From contig NZ_LR027382.1 in the NCBI RefSeq assembly GCF_900604385.1, positions 1,947,501 through 2,011,500 of the forward strand: a stretch of DNA of 64,000 bases, read 5' to 3'. The stretch is from Alistipes megaguti (GTDB taxonomy: Bacteria > Bacteroidota > Bacteroidia > Bacteroidales > Rikenellaceae). The translations under genes were made by a program, and so were the position numbers. The notes beneath the pieces are model-generated. The model made no database searches and was not told the DNA's origin. It was given only the letters and a program-made list of their open reading frames with translations. Positions 42,950 through 51,465 of the stretch are shown here, in pieces; positions within the stretch are counted from its first letter, which is position 1; every line of letters starts with the position of its first letter.

Positions 42950-44136
42950 TACGACTGCTGACCCTGATTGCCTGCCTGGGTTTGTGCGCCTGCGGTGGCA
43001 GCCGCTACGGAAGCGGCATTCCCGAAACGTACGATCCGCTGCTCGATGCGGCGCTGGCCGAGTGCCCGCGCGCCGACAGCCTGCGACACCTGCTGCGCGA
43101 GACGCCCCGCGAGGAGCGCGAAGCGATGGCGTGGCTGGTGGCCTGGATGCCGCAGGGCGACCGCGACACGATGCGCCTCGACCTGCTGCGCGAGAATGTG
43201 GCCTACGCCTGCAAGGCCCGCGAAGTGTTTCCCTGGACGAAGGCGCTGCCCGATTCGCTCTTTCTGAACGAGGTGCTGCCCTATGCCGTGGTTGACGAGG
43301 TGCGCGATGCGTGGCGCGGCGACTTTTTCGACCGCTTCACGCCCTGCGTGGCCGGATGCCGGACGCTGCGCGAGGCGGCCGAGGCCGTCAACCGGGCCAT
43401 CGTCGAACGGGTCGGCGTGGAGTACAACACGCGCCGCGAGAAGACCAACCAGAGCCCCTCGGAGTCGATGCGCCAGCACATGGCCTCCTGCACGGGGCTC
43501 TCGGTGCTGCTGGTCGACGCGCTGCGGGCTGTGGGTATCCCGGCGCGCTTTGTCGGGACGGCGGCCTGGCACGACAACCGCGGCAACCACAGCTGGACGG
43601 AGGTGTGGTTCGACGACGCCTGGCACTTTACGGAGTACTACTTTCCGGGTTACGACCGGGCGTGGTTTCTGGCCGATGCCGGACAGGCTACGGAGGGCGA
43701 CCGTCAGCATGCCGTCTATGCCGTGTCGTTCCACCCGACGGGCGACTGGTTCCCGATGGTGTGGAACGAGTCGTCGCACGACGTGCACGCCGTGGAGGTG
43801 ACCTCGCGCTATCGGGCCGCCTACCGGGAGGTGAGCGAATTGCGCCGGGCCCGGCAGACGCACGTCGAGGTGCGCTTCACGATGTACCGCAACCGGGCTC
43901 TTGAAGGAATGTCCGAAGGCCGTGTTGCCGCGAATGTTGATGTCTTCTGCGGAGCCGAACAGGTGGGCGGAGGACGCACGGCGGGGCCGCTGCAGGACAT
44001 GAACGACGGTTACCGGATCCTGCTCGAAAAGAATCGCACCTATACGTTCCGCTACGAGAATGCGCGGGGCGAGGCCTCGCAGGTGACCATCGAGGTGGGC
44101 GAGGAACCCCTCTCGGTGGTGGGTTACATGGAGTAG
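42946..44136 (+). CDS. Transglutaminase-like domain lipoprotein
   Basis: The 396-residue lipoprotein (IACLGLCAC, Cys16) has a transglutaminase/protease-like core: HMASCTGLSVLLVDALRAVG with the candidate catalytic Cys, NHSWTEVWFDDAWHFTEYY with the His and Asp of the triad. A C-terminal beta domain (about 290-396) ends in a carboxypeptidase-regulatory-like sandwich. Such proteins usually act as cysteine proteases or peptide-processing enzymes in the periplasm; real transglutamination is unlikely. It is translationally coupled to cutC and is the last gene of the lut transcript, followed by a strong terminator. Confidence 0.85.
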   Translation: MIRLLTLIACLGLCACGGSRYGSGIPETYDPLLDAALAECPRADSLRHLLRETPREEREAMAWLVAWMPQGDRDTMRLDLLRENVAYACKAREVFPWTKALPDSLFLNEVLPYAVVDEVRDAWRGDFFDRFTPCVAGCRTLREAAEAVNRAIVERVGVEYNTRREKTNQSPSESMRQHMASCTGLSVLLVDALRAVGIPARFVGTAAWHDNRGNHSWTEVWFDDAWHFTEYYFPGYDRAWFLADAGQATEGDRQHAVYAVSFHPTGDWFPMVWNESSHDVHAVEVTSRYRAAYREVSELRRARQTHVEVRFTMYRNRALEGMSEGRVAANVDVFCGAEQVGGGRTAGPLQDMNDGYRILLEKNRTYTFRYENARGEASQVTIEVGEEPLSVVGYME

Positions 44137-44156
44137 CCGACGCCCACGGATCTGAT

Positions 44157-44192
44157 AAACGGACGCTTCCGTCAGGGAGCGTCCGTTTTTTG
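44157..44192 (+). terminator. Terminator after the transglutaminase-like gene
   Basis: AAACGGACGCT (44157-44167) pairs with AGCGTCCGTTT (44178-44188), then TTTTG. Confidence 0.85.
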
Positions 44193-44258
44193 TCAGGGGA
44201 TTCTTAGGAGATTTTCTGGGAATCTTTTACGCTCCTTCGATTGGCTTCTTCCTGGTCC

Positions 44259-45113
44259 CTACAGCAGGGTGACGGGCTCCTTGCGACGGGCGAAGTTGCG
44301 AGACAGCGCGGCGGCAAAGGGGGTGTAGAAGGTGCGTGCACCGACGGGGCACCCCTTGACACAGGCGCAGCAGCGGATGCAGCGTGCGGGGTCGGTGCGG
44401 GTTTCGTCGCCGCGCGCGATAGCCCCGACGGGACAGATGGCCGCACAACGCCCGCAGTGGGTGCAGAGCGCGGCGTCGCACTCCGGCAGATAGACGACCG
44501 GATTGCGCTTTTGTCGGCAGAGGTAGCCCAGGGCGAATCCGATGAAACGCAGCGTGGCGAAGAGTGGGGTAGGACGCTCCTTCAGCCGGGAGGCATCGAC
44601 CGGCGAGAGGTCTCCGCGGTCGAGCTTTTGCCGCACCCTGTGGCCGAATTCCTCGGCGGCGGCCAGATCCGCCGCATCGGGACGTCCGGCGGCAATGGGC
44701 GTGGCCGTCGACGAGTAGGAGTGTTCGCCGACAAAGGCCGCCGCAGCTATGGGCACGAAACCCTGCCGGCGGGCCAGTTCGGCCAGCTCCACGGCGGCGT
44801 GTTCGAAGGCGCGGTTGCCGTAGACGACCACCACCACGGCCGGACCTCCGGCGCCGTGAATCCCTTCGAGCCGTTGTCGGGCCGTCGGGGCCACGTGCCC
44901 GCCATAGACCGGAACGGCCAGAATCGTCACCTTCTTCCGGGCGATCTGTGCCGCGGGGGCCTCCGTATAGGTCAGGTCGAGGTTTCGCAGGGTCGGGGCT
45001 GCGGAAGTTCCCGATTTCGGGCCGGCGATTCCGTGGGCGATGGCCTGGACCACCCGTTTGGTGGTTCCCGTCGGTGAAAAGAAGAGTGTCTGGATTGAAT
45101 CGTATGGTTGCAT
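44259..45113 (-). CDS. EFR1 family ferredoxin (flavodoxin domain plus two 4Fe-4S clusters)
   Basis: The 284-residue protein begins with a flavodoxin-like domain (LFFSPTGTTKRVVQAIAHG binds FMN phosphate; VPVYGGHVAP). It ends with two 4Fe-4S motifs, CTHCGRCAAICPVGAI and CIRCCACVKGCPVGAR. EFR1 proteins are electron carriers frequent in anaerobes; partners are unknown. A Nudix hydrolase gene lies 27 bp upstream on the same strand, so they may share a transcript. Length is normal for the family. Confidence 0.9.
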   Translation of the reverse strand: MQPYDSIQTLFFSPTGTTKRVVQAIAHGIAGPKSGTSAAPTLRNLDLTYTEAPAAQIARKKVTILAVPVYGGHVAPTARQRLEGIHGAGGPAVVVVVYGNRAFEHAAVELAELARRQGFVPIAAAAFVGEHSYSSTATPIAAGRPDAADLAAAEEFGHRVRQKLDRGDLSPVDASRLKERPTPLFATLRFIGFALGYLCRQKRNPVVYLPECDAALCTHCGRCAAICPVGAIARGDETRTDPARCIRCCACVKGCPVGARTFYTPFAAALSRNFARRKEPVTLL

Positions 45114-45140
45114 GGTGTGTGTCGTGTTACGGGTTATGGG

Positions 45141-45767
45141 TTATGCTTGGGTGTCGGTCTCTGCGGAGTCATGTCCGGCCGGCGTGCCGTCAAGCGGACA
45201 GGAGTTGTCGGGCGAGGGGTGTTCGGCGAAGTAGCGCCACAGCGGTGCGGCCATCAGTGCCTGTCGGATGCGGTTGGTGCGGAGCAGTTCGAGCACCTCG
45301 CCGCGCGTCATCAGGTGAACGCGCAGATCTTCGGTCGGATCGAGGTGCTGATCACCGAGACGCTCGACGCCCGTTGCCAGGAAACAGTGGGTGAGGTTGT
45401 TCTGCGTGGCGGGATTCGGGGCTACGGTTGTCAGCAGACGCCACTCCCCGCCGCCATAACCGGTCTCTTCGGCCAGCTCGCGCCGTGCGGCGTCCAGCAT
45501 CGAGGCGTCGGAGGGTTCGGCACAACCGGCCGGAATCTCGTAGGAGGTTTCGCCCAGACCGTGGCGGTACTGGTCGATCAGGACAAAGCGTCCGTCGCGC
45601 GTGATGGCCGTGACGTTGACCCAGTCGGGGTATTCGAGGACGTAATAGTCGGGCACACGGCGCCCGTCGGGCAGCTCGAGGCTCTCGTGCCGTATGGTGA
45701 GCCACGGCCGCCGGAAGAGGTATTCGCTCGAGAGTACCCTCCATTTGCGATCTTCGGGATCTTTCAT
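45141..45767 (-). CDS. Nudix hydrolase (ADP-ribose pyrophosphatase-like)
   Basis: The 208-residue enzyme hydrolyses nucleoside diphosphates linked to another group. The N-terminal WRVLSSEYLFRRPWLTIRHES and the VLEYPDWVNVTAIT strand resemble ADP-sugar pyrophosphatases. The Nudix box reads GCAEPSDASMLDAARRELAEETG; it has one extra residue between the first Gly and REL compared with the classical spacing. This is the arrangement seen in the Bacteroidetes GVCD..DASPL subgroup. The catalytic REL-x-EE-x-G is intact. A -7 box ends five bases before ATG 45767. Confidence 0.88.
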   Translation of the reverse strand: MKDPEDRKWRVLSSEYLFRRPWLTIRHESLELPDGRRVPDYYVLEYPDWVNVTAITRDGRFVLIDQYRHGLGETSYEIPAGCAEPSDASMLDAARRELAEETGYGGGEWRLLTTVAPNPATQNNLTHCFLATGVERLGDQHLDPTEDLRVHLMTRGEVLELLRTNRIRQALMAAPLWRYFAEHPSPDNSCPLDGTPAGHDSAETDTQA

Positions 45768-45771
45768 GCTG

Positions 45772-45779
45772 CAAAAATA
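45772..45779 (-). promoter_or_regulatory. -7 box TATTTTTG of the Nudix/EFR1 unit
   Basis: Exact TAnnTTTG on the minus strand, four bases before the start codon, implying a leaderless or near-leaderless mRNA. Confidence 0.6.
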
Positions 45780-45791
45780 GGGAAAAAATAG

Positions 45792-45799
45792 TATCTTTG
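45792..45799 (+). promoter_or_regulatory. -7 box TATCTTTG of the cysteine-desulfidase-like gene
   Basis: Exact consensus, 22 bp before ATG 45822; divergent from the Nudix promoter only 12 bp away. Confidence 0.65.
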
Positions 45800-45821
45800 T
45801 TTTCGCTAAACCCAAAAGTCT

Positions 45822-47108
45822 ATGCTACCAGAGTCTGAACGCAAGCAAATCATTGATCTGATTCATCGCGAGGTCATTCCGGCCATCGGGTGTACCGAGC
45901 CGATCGCCGTAGCGCTGTGCGTGGCACGTGCGACGGAAACGTTGGGCGCCGAGCCCGAACGGATCGCCGTCCGGTTGAGTGCCAATATCCTGAAGAATGC
46001 CATGGGAGTCGGCATTCCGGGTACGGGGATGATCGGCCTGCCGATTGCCGTGGCGCTCGGGGCGCTGATCGGACGCTCGGAGTATCAGCTGGAGGTGCTG
46101 CGTGACGTGACGCCCGAGGCGGTGGAGCGCGGACGGCGGATGATCGAAGAGAAGCGCATCACCATCGAGCTGAAGGAGGGTATTTCGGAAAAACTCTATA
46201 TCGAAGTGGAGGTTGTGGCGGCAGGCCACGAGGCGCAGGCCGTCATTGCCGGCGGACATACGACCTTTGTCTATGTCGAACGCGACGGCGAGGTGCTGCT
46301 CGATAAGCGCAGCGGAGCTTCGTCGGAGGCTGATGCGGGCGAAGTCCCGTTGACGCTGCGCCGCGTATGGGAGTTCGCCACGACCACACCGCTCGACGAG
46401 ATCCGCTTCATTCTCGAATCGCGGCGTCTGAACTGGAATGCCGCCGAGAAGGCTTTCTCGGGGGATTACGGCCACAGCGTGGGGCGTACGCTGCGCTGCG
46501 ACCGCGAGCAGCGGGTGATGGGCGACAGCATCTTCACGCGGATTCTCTCCTATACGTCTGCGGCGTGCGATGCGCGCATGGCCGGGGCGATGATTCCGGT
46601 AATGAGCAACTCCGGAAGCGGCAACCAAGGGATTGCGGCGACGATGCCCGTGGCGGTCTACGCGCGGGAGACCGGCGCCACGGAGGAGCAGACGATCCGG
46701 GCGCTGACGTTGAGCCATCTGACGGTGATCTACATCAAGCAGAGTCTGGGTCGGCTGTCGGCCCTGTGCGGCTGCGTGGTGGCTGCGACGGGATCGAGCT
46801 GCGGCATTGTCTATCTGATGGGCGGAGGGTACGACCAGGTCGCCGCTGCGGTGAAGAACATGATTGCCAATCTGACGGGTATGATCTGCGACGGTGCGAA
46901 GCCGAGTTGTGCGATGAAGCTCACGAGCGGTGTTTCGACGGCCGTTCTTTCGGCGATGATGGCCATGGACGGGCAGTGTGTGACGCCCGTCGAGGGGATC
47001 ATCGAAGAGGATGTCGACCGCTGTATCCGCAATCTGACGAAGATCGGTCGTGACGGCATGAACGAGACCGACCGTCTGGTGCTCAACATTATGACCCACA
47101 AGTGTTGA
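45822..47108 (+). CDS. L-cysteine desulfidase / UPF0597 family protein
   Basis: The 428-residue protein matches UPF0597, also called serine dehydratase alpha-subunit family. Landmarks are VIPAIGCTEPIAVALC, KNAMGVGIPGTG, MSNSGSGNQGIAAT, LCGCVVAATGSSCG and MICDGAKPSCAMK. The cysteines in GCTEP, SSCG and GAKPSC fit the 4Fe-4S ligands of archaeal and bacterial L-cysteine desulfidase, which makes pyruvate, ammonia and sulfide. Serine or another substrate is possible. The gene is divergent from the Nudix gene and convergent with waaA; no hairpin terminator is visible, only G-rich repeats. Confidence 0.88.
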   Translation: MLPESERKQIIDLIHREVIPAIGCTEPIAVALCVARATETLGAEPERIAVRLSANILKNAMGVGIPGTGMIGLPIAVALGALIGRSEYQLEVLRDVTPEAVERGRRMIEEKRITIELKEGISEKLYIEVEVVAAGHEAQAVIAGGHTTFVYVERDGEVLLDKRSGASSEADAGEVPLTLRRVWEFATTTPLDEIRFILESRRLNWNAAEKAFSGDYGHSVGRTLRCDREQRVMGDSIFTRILSYTSAACDARMAGAMIPVMSNSGSGNQGIAATMPVAVYARETGATEEQTIRALTLSHLTVIYIKQSLGRLSALCGCVVAATGSSCGIVYLMGGGYDQVAAAVKNMIANLTGMICDGAKPSCAMKLTSGVSTAVLSAMMAMDGQCVTPVEGIIEEDVDRCIRNLTKIGRDGMNETDRLVLNIMTHKC

Positions 47109-47162
47109 CCGGAGTGGTGCGTTCCGAGGTGTTCGAGGCGCGAGAGGGCGACAGAGGTGTCT

Positions 47163-47234
47163 GAGGCGTGAGAGGGCGACCAGAGACGACCGAGGCGTGA
47201 GAGGGCGACCAGAGACGACCGAGGCGTGAGAGGG
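47163..47234 (+). repeat. 29-bp tandem repeat, about 2.5 copies
   Basis: Two perfect copies (47163-47191 and 47192-47220) start GAGGCGTGAGAGGGCGACC; a third is partial. Degenerate relatives flank it, including a 9-bp AGGAACGTC pair around 47308. Confidence 0.9.
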
Positions 47235-47489
47235 TGCCAGAAACGGCTGTGAGCCCGGGAGCGACAAATGACGACTGGTGGATGCCAGAAACGACCAGGA
47301 AGGGCGACAGGAACGTCAGGAACGTCAGGGGTGTCAGAAACGACAGGTGAGACGGTCGCCTGACACAATCCTCCGGATATGGAAAGCGGGGCCATCCGAT
47401 TGGATGGTCCCGCCTGTTTGTCTTTATGCGGTGCGGTTTTTCCTCTTCTCCGTGAGAGACAGACTTGCCACTCCGGCACATTATTTCGG

Positions 47490-47652
47490 CACTCCCGCTC
47501 TCTGCGGCTCAGTCTCTTTCTGCTCCTCCCGCTCTCTGCGACTCTGCCTTTGTCCGGAGGCCCCTTTCGGTCTCTGCTGCCCTTTTTCTGTCCGGCCGGT
47601 CCCTTTCGGTCTCTGCAGCCCAGCCTCTTTCCGGTCCCTAATACCCCCCCCC
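47490..47652 (-). repeat. Degenerate C-rich repeat 3' of waaA
   Basis: CCCGCTCTCTGCG and CCCTTTCGGTCTCTGC each occur twice with variation on the plus strand, and nine C lie at 47644-47652. In the waaA sense the strand is G-rich. Confidence 0.7.
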
Positions 47653-47657
47653 TCCGG

Positions 47658-48887
47658 TTATTGCGGGAAGATGGTCTTGACGATGATGTTTGTGGCCCCC
47701 TGATGACGGGTGGTGTAGTCCTTGGCGATGCGGGAGGTCTTCTGCAGGAACTCCTCGTTGTCACGCAGGGGAATGAACCAGCTCCGCAGCTCCTCGTAGG
47801 AGGTCACCGAACGGGCCGCACCGAGCGTCACGAGGTCACGGGCCTCCTTGAACTTCTGGTAGTTGGGGCCGAAGGCGATCGGGAGCCCGAAGGTTGCGGC
47901 CTCGAGCGTGTTGTGGATTCCGACGCCGAATCCCCCGCCGATGTAGCTCCACGTGGCGTAGGAGTAGACCGAGGACAAGAGCCCCACCGTGTCGAGGATC
48001 AGCAGTTGCCGGGTTCCGTATCCCGTTCGCGAGGTGCACTGCGTGTAGCGGAGTGCGCCGCCGCGCGTTTCGGCTATGAGCCGGGCGATGCGCGTCTCGT
48101 CCATTTCATGGGGGGCGATGACGAACTTCACGTCGGGGTTGTCGTTCATGAGTTGGATCAGCAGCTCTTCGTCGGGGCCCCAGGTCGATCCGGCCACGAA
48201 GAGGCGGTCTTCGCCCTTGAAGCGTTCGACAATATCGACATGCTTGGCGGCGCGGGCGATTTCGGCCACACGGTCGAATCGTGTGTCGCCGGCCACGAGG
48301 ACGTTGTCGAAACCGAGTGTGGCGAGGAGTTTCTTCGACTCTTCGTTCTGGACGAACATCACGTCGAACGACTCCAGGGCCTGGCGCCACAGACCGCCGT
48401 AGGGGCGGAAGAAGACCGAATTGCGGCGGAAGATGGCCGAGACGACATAGGTGCGGACCTTCCGGCGGCGGAGTTCGCGCAACAAGTTCAACCAGTATTC
48501 GTATTTGACGAAGATGGCCACGTCGGGATGTGCGGCATCGAGGAAACGGCGGGCGTTCCGCGGGGTATCGAGCGGCAGGTAGAAGATGTAGTCGGCGCCC
48601 TTGTAGTCTTTTCGGATTTCGTAACCCGAGGGGGAGAAGAAGGTCAGCAGGATCTTGTATTCGGGATGTGATTTGCGGAGTTGTTCGATGATGGGGCGTC
48701 CCTGTTCGAACTCTCCGAGGGAAGCGACGTGTATCCAGACGATACGCGCCGCGGGGTCGATGGTTTCCCGCATTCTGCGGAAGAGGTCCTTGCGTCCTTC
48801 GAGCCAAAGGTGGGCCTTCCGGTGGCGCGGGGCCACGAGACGGATTGCCCAAACGTAAAGCAACAGACCGAAATTATAGAGCCACAT
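47658..48887 (-). CDS. waaA: 3-deoxy-D-manno-octulosonic acid transferase
   Basis: The 409-residue enzyme transfers Kdo from CMP-Kdo to lipid A precursor. An N-terminal membrane helix (about 1-20) is followed by ARIVWIHVASLGEFEQGRPIIE with the catalytic Glu, LLTFFSPSGYE, FVKYEYWLN, VAGSTWGPDEE, IAPHEM and YIGGGFGVGIHNTLEAA. These are all WaaA/KdtA motifs. ATG 48887 (MWLYNFGLLLYVWAIR) is used; upstream frame is not conserved. It has a full promoter about 100 bp upstream. Confidence 0.93.
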   Translation of the reverse strand: MWLYNFGLLLYVWAIRLVAPRHRKAHLWLEGRKDLFRRMRETIDPAARIVWIHVASLGEFEQGRPIIEQLRKSHPEYKILLTFFSPSGYEIRKDYKGADYIFYLPLDTPRNARRFLDAAHPDVAIFVKYEYWLNLLRELRRRKVRTYVVSAIFRRNSVFFRPYGGLWRQALESFDVMFVQNEESKKLLATLGFDNVLVAGDTRFDRVAEIARAAKHVDIVERFKGEDRLFVAGSTWGPDEELLIQLMNDNPDVKFVIAPHEMDETRIARLIAETRGGALRYTQCTSRTGYGTRQLLILDTVGLLSSVYSYATWSYIGGGFGVGIHNTLEAATFGLPIAFGPNYQKFKEARDLVTLGAARSVTSYEELRSWFIPLRDNEEFLQKTSRIAKDYTTRHQGATNIIVKTIFPQ

Positions 48888-48989
48888 CAGCAGTCTATGG
48901 TGTTGAATTTTTCCAGGAATTTCTTGATTTTCGTTTTCACCTCTCAAGCCGGTCGTCACACCGGGAGTTCCCGGAGGCGTTTGGCAGGG

Positions 48990-49021
48990 CAAAGATAGTA
49001 TAAATTGTCTTAAACGCCAAA
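48990..49021 (-). promoter_or_regulatory. Promoter of waaA
   Basis: Minus-strand TTTG (49021-49018), 20 bases, then TATCTTTG (48997-48990). The leader to ATG 48887 is about 95 nt. It overlaps the very end of the yraN gene. Confidence 0.75.
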
Positions 49022-49384
49022 TTACCAGTTGTACTCCCAGGCGCTTTCGATCCAGTCGATGCGGACGCCCCCGTCTGTGTCGAGCTCCACGGCCGCCACG
49101 TCGAACTGCACGTCGCCCTTCCACCCGACGGCGCGGATGTAACCGGCTGCGGCGCGGCTCACGGCGCGGAACTTGCGGTGTGTGGCCGCCGCCTCGGGCG
49201 GGGTGAGCGATCCCGCATGGCGGGTCTTGACCTCGACGATGTGGAGAATCCCGTCGCGCAGCGCCACCAGATCCAGTTCGTAGTGCCCCTGCCGCCAGTT
49301 CCGCGCCCGGATCGAGAAGCCCTTCTGGCGGAGATAGTCGGCTACGGCCTCTTCGCCGATGCGTCCCGTTTCGGCCGTCGTCAT
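49022..49384 (-). CDS. yraN: YraN family (UPF0102) endonuclease-fold protein
   Basis: The 120-residue protein matches UPF0102: TGRIGEEAVADYLRQKGF, ARNWR, ELDLVALRDG and LHIVEVKTR, the last giving the D-x(n)-E-x-K restriction-like metal site. Family members are linked to DNA repair or uptake by context only. Two starts are possible: ATG 49384 (MTTAETGRIG), or 49405, which would add MMTDHPL encoded by a 21-bp duplication and overlap the tyrA stop. It is cotranscribed with tyrA. Confidence 0.88.
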   Translation of the reverse strand: MTTAETGRIGEEAVADYLRQKGFSIRARNWRQGHYELDLVALRDGILHIVEVKTRHAGSLTPPEAAATHRKFRAVSRAAAGYIRAVGWKGDVQFDVAAVELDTDGGVRIDWIESAWEYNW

Positions 49385-49420
49385 CAGTGGATGATCCGTC
49401 ATCATCAGTGGATGATCCGT
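49382..49420. repeat. 21-bp tandem duplication at the tyrA-yraN junction
   Basis: CATCAGTGGATGATCCGT occurs at 49382-49399 and again at 49403-49420, three bases apart. The tyrA stop lies in the right copy and the yraN start codons in the left copy and spacer. Confidence 0.9.
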
Positions 49421-50247
49421 TGAATGGAGTTGGCTCGTTCGATGGCCTGTCGGAGCCCCTCGGCATCGTCTCTCTCGAGCATCTTGCGCAGCACTTGCAG
49501 CTGGTGGATGTGTTCGCGCAGGACGTCCAGGACGTTGTACTTGTTGCGCAGCAGGATGGGCACCCACGTTGTGGCGGAACTCTTGGCCAGCCGCACGGTG
49601 CTTTCGAAACCTCCGCCCGCCAGATCGAAGATGTGACGCTCCTCGAGCTCCTTTTCGAGGACGGTCAGCGCCAGGGCGAACGACGAGACGTGGGAGATGT
49701 GCGAGACATAGGCCGCATGCAGGTCGTGTTCCTCGGGATTCATGTAGATGGCCGGACACCGGAGCGTGCGGAAGATCCGCTCGACAGTCTGCAGGACATC
49801 GGCATCGCTGTGTTCCGTGTCGCAGAAGACGACGTGACGGCCAGTGAAGGCACCGTGCTGGGCGGCCTTCGGGCCGCTGTACTCCGTGCCCCACATCGGG
49901 TGTACGGCGACGAAACGCCTCCGCCGGGCGTGCATCGAGATCACCTCGCACAACTCGCCCTTGATCGAGCCCATGTCGATGACCGCCTGGCGGTCCGAGA
50001 CGCGGTTGAGGGCCTTGACGGCCAGCAGCGGAATGGTGTCCACGGGGGTTGCCAGCACCGTGAGGTCGGCCTGTGCGATTCCCTCTTCGAACGGAACGAT
50101 GCGGTCGGCCAACCCCAGCTGGAGGGCCTCCGCAGCATGTTCCTCGGAGTTTTCGACCCCGAGGATCTCGTCGGCGAGTCCGTGGTCGCGCAACGAGAGA
50201 GCGAACGAACCTCCGATGAGGCCCAGTCCGACGATCATGACTTTCAT
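49405..50247 (-). CDS. tyrA: Prephenate dehydrogenase
   Basis: The 280-residue enzyme makes 4-hydroxyphenylpyruvate for tyrosine. The NAD-binding start is MKVMIVGLGLIGGSFALSLR. It continues with DMGSIKGEL, FVAVHPMWGTEYSGP with the active-site His, HDLHAAYVSHISHVSSFAL and FESTVRLAKSSATTW. There is no fused chorismate mutase domain or ACT domain. The pepE gene ends 62 bp upstream on the same strand and yraN overlaps or follows directly. Confidence 0.93.
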   Translation of the reverse strand: MKVMIVGLGLIGGSFALSLRDHGLADEILGVENSEEHAAEALQLGLADRIVPFEEGIAQADLTVLATPVDTIPLLAVKALNRVSDRQAVIDMGSIKGELCEVISMHARRRRFVAVHPMWGTEYSGPKAAQHGAFTGRHVVFCDTEHSDADVLQTVERIFRTLRCPAIYMNPEEHDLHAAYVSHISHVSSFALALTVLEKELEERHIFDLAGGGFESTVRLAKSSATTWVPILLRNKYNVLDVLREHIHQLQVLRKMLERDDAEGLRQAIERANSIQRIIH

Positions 50248-50309
50248 CAGTGGTGGAATTTATGCCTTTTGAGGGGTGGAGAACGACGCCCCTTCCCTTC
50301 GATACCTAT

Positions 50310-51011
50310 TTATAATAAAAACGAGAGGTCGCCTCCGGGTTCGACCTCGAAGGTCTCGACTCCTTTGCGGAATACACGCATCGGACGGCTGCCGATCAGT
50401 TCCATCCTTCCCTGCTCGAGGCGCAGCATGCATCCTTCGCGCAGTCCGACGACCCAACGGCGCGGATTGGCTTCGATGTACTCCAGAATACGCTGTTCGC
50501 GCGTTTCTCCGGCGTGGCCCGCGGGGTTGGCATCGAGGTAGTGGGGGTTGATCTGGAACCTGACGGCTCCGATGGCGCGGAACGATTCGGGCTGGACGAT
50601 GGGCATGTCGTTCGTCGTCGAGATCGTGGGGCAGCAGACGTTGCTGCCGGCCGACCAGCCGACGTAGGGCACTCCGGCGCGGATTCGGCCCAGAATAGCC
50701 TTCATGAGCCCCTGCTGCTGCATCTTGCGGGCCAGGGCGAAGGTATTTCCGCCGCCGACGCAGACGGCTTCGGCCGTGCGGATCATCGCAGCGGGGTCCT
50801 TGGCCCGGTGGACCGAGCGGACGCGGATTCCGAGTTCGTCGAAACGGGCCTGGACCTTTTTTTCGTAGTCGGCGTAGGAGAAGGTCACGGCGGCGTAGGG
50901 GACGAAGGCTATTTCGTGAATCCCGGCAAGGAAGCGGCCGATTTCGGGCAGCGGATAGCGCAGATATTCTTCGCCGGCATTGGTCGAATTCGAGATCAGA
51001 AGCAATTTCAT
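50310..51011 (-). CDS. pepE: Dipeptidase E (peptidase S51)
   Basis: The 233-residue cytoplasmic peptidase cleaves Asp-X dipeptides. The catalytic serine is Ser120 in VGWSAGSN. Asp135 (STTNDMPI) and His157 (INPHYLD) fall at the same numbers as the triad of the E. coli enzyme. The GGGNTF motif is also present. No clear -7 box was found upstream. tyrA follows 62 bp downstream on the same strand. Confidence 0.94.
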   Translation of the reverse strand: MKLLLISNSTNAGEEYLRYPLPEIGRFLAGIHEIAFVPYAAVTFSYADYEKKVQARFDELGIRVRSVHRAKDPAAMIRTAEAVCVGGGNTFALARKMQQQGLMKAILGRIRAGVPYVGWSAGSNVCCPTISTTNDMPIVQPESFRAIGAVRFQINPHYLDANPAGHAGETREQRILEYIEANPRRWVVGLREGCMLRLEQGRMELIGSRPMRVFRKGVETFEVEPGGDLSFLL

Positions 51012-51114
51012 AATTCGGTGATTCTTAAATTATTGTGTATGTTTTTGTGCTAAATGTCGAAAAAGTTGTGAATAAAAAATCGGGCCGTTTTGTCAAAAGT
51101 AATAAAAAAAGTGT

Positions 51115-51122
51115 TACTTTTG
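51115..51122 (+). promoter_or_regulatory. -7 box TACTTTTG of the acpP operon
   Basis: Exact TAnnTTTG; a TTTG lies 22 bases upstream (51089-51092), slightly wider than usual. Leader to ATG 51189 is about 60 nt. Confidence 0.6.
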
Positions 51123-51188
51123 CGCAAAATTACCCGGGAAATGTATTGAAACTATTCCCTATAATTGTTTAACTAAAAACTTAAGATT

Positions 51189-51425
51189 ATGTCAGAAGTT
51201 CAATCAAAAGTTGTCGAGATCATCGTCGACAAGCTGGGTGTCAAGGAGTCGGAGGTAGTACCCGAAGCCAGCTTCACCAACCACCTGGGCGCAGACTCGC
51301 TCGACACCGTAGAGTTGATCATGGAGTTCGAGAAGGCTTTCGATATCCAGATCCCGGATGAGGACGCTGAGAAGATCGCTACCGTAGGTGACGCCATCAA
51401 GTACATCGAGGAGCACAAGAAATAA
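51189..51425 (+). CDS. acpP: Acyl carrier protein
   Basis: The 78-residue acidic four-helix protein carries growing acyl chains in fatty acid synthesis. Ser37 in GADSLDTVEL receives 4'-phosphopantetheine. Length and the LGADSLD-x-VEL-x-M motif are standard. It is followed 40 bp later by fabF and then rnc, the typical Bacteroidetes acpP-fabF-rnc order. Confidence 0.97.
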   Translation: MSEVQSKVVEIIVDKLGVKESEVVPEASFTNHLGADSLDTVELIMEFEKAFDIQIPDEDAEKIATVGDAIKYIEEHKK

Positions 51426-51465
51426 TTAACCAAGAAAATACGTTCACGGAATAAGGCTTGAATTT

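Larger units (their letters stand above)
47109..47657. other. Gene-free region of degenerate repeats between convergent genes
   Basis: No gene or clear hairpin is found. The left part (47135-47350) is G-rich on the plus strand and made of related repeats; the right part (about 47490-47652) is C-rich on the plus strand and ends in nine C. Each half is thus G-rich in the sense of the gene that ends beside it. Confidence 0.7.
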
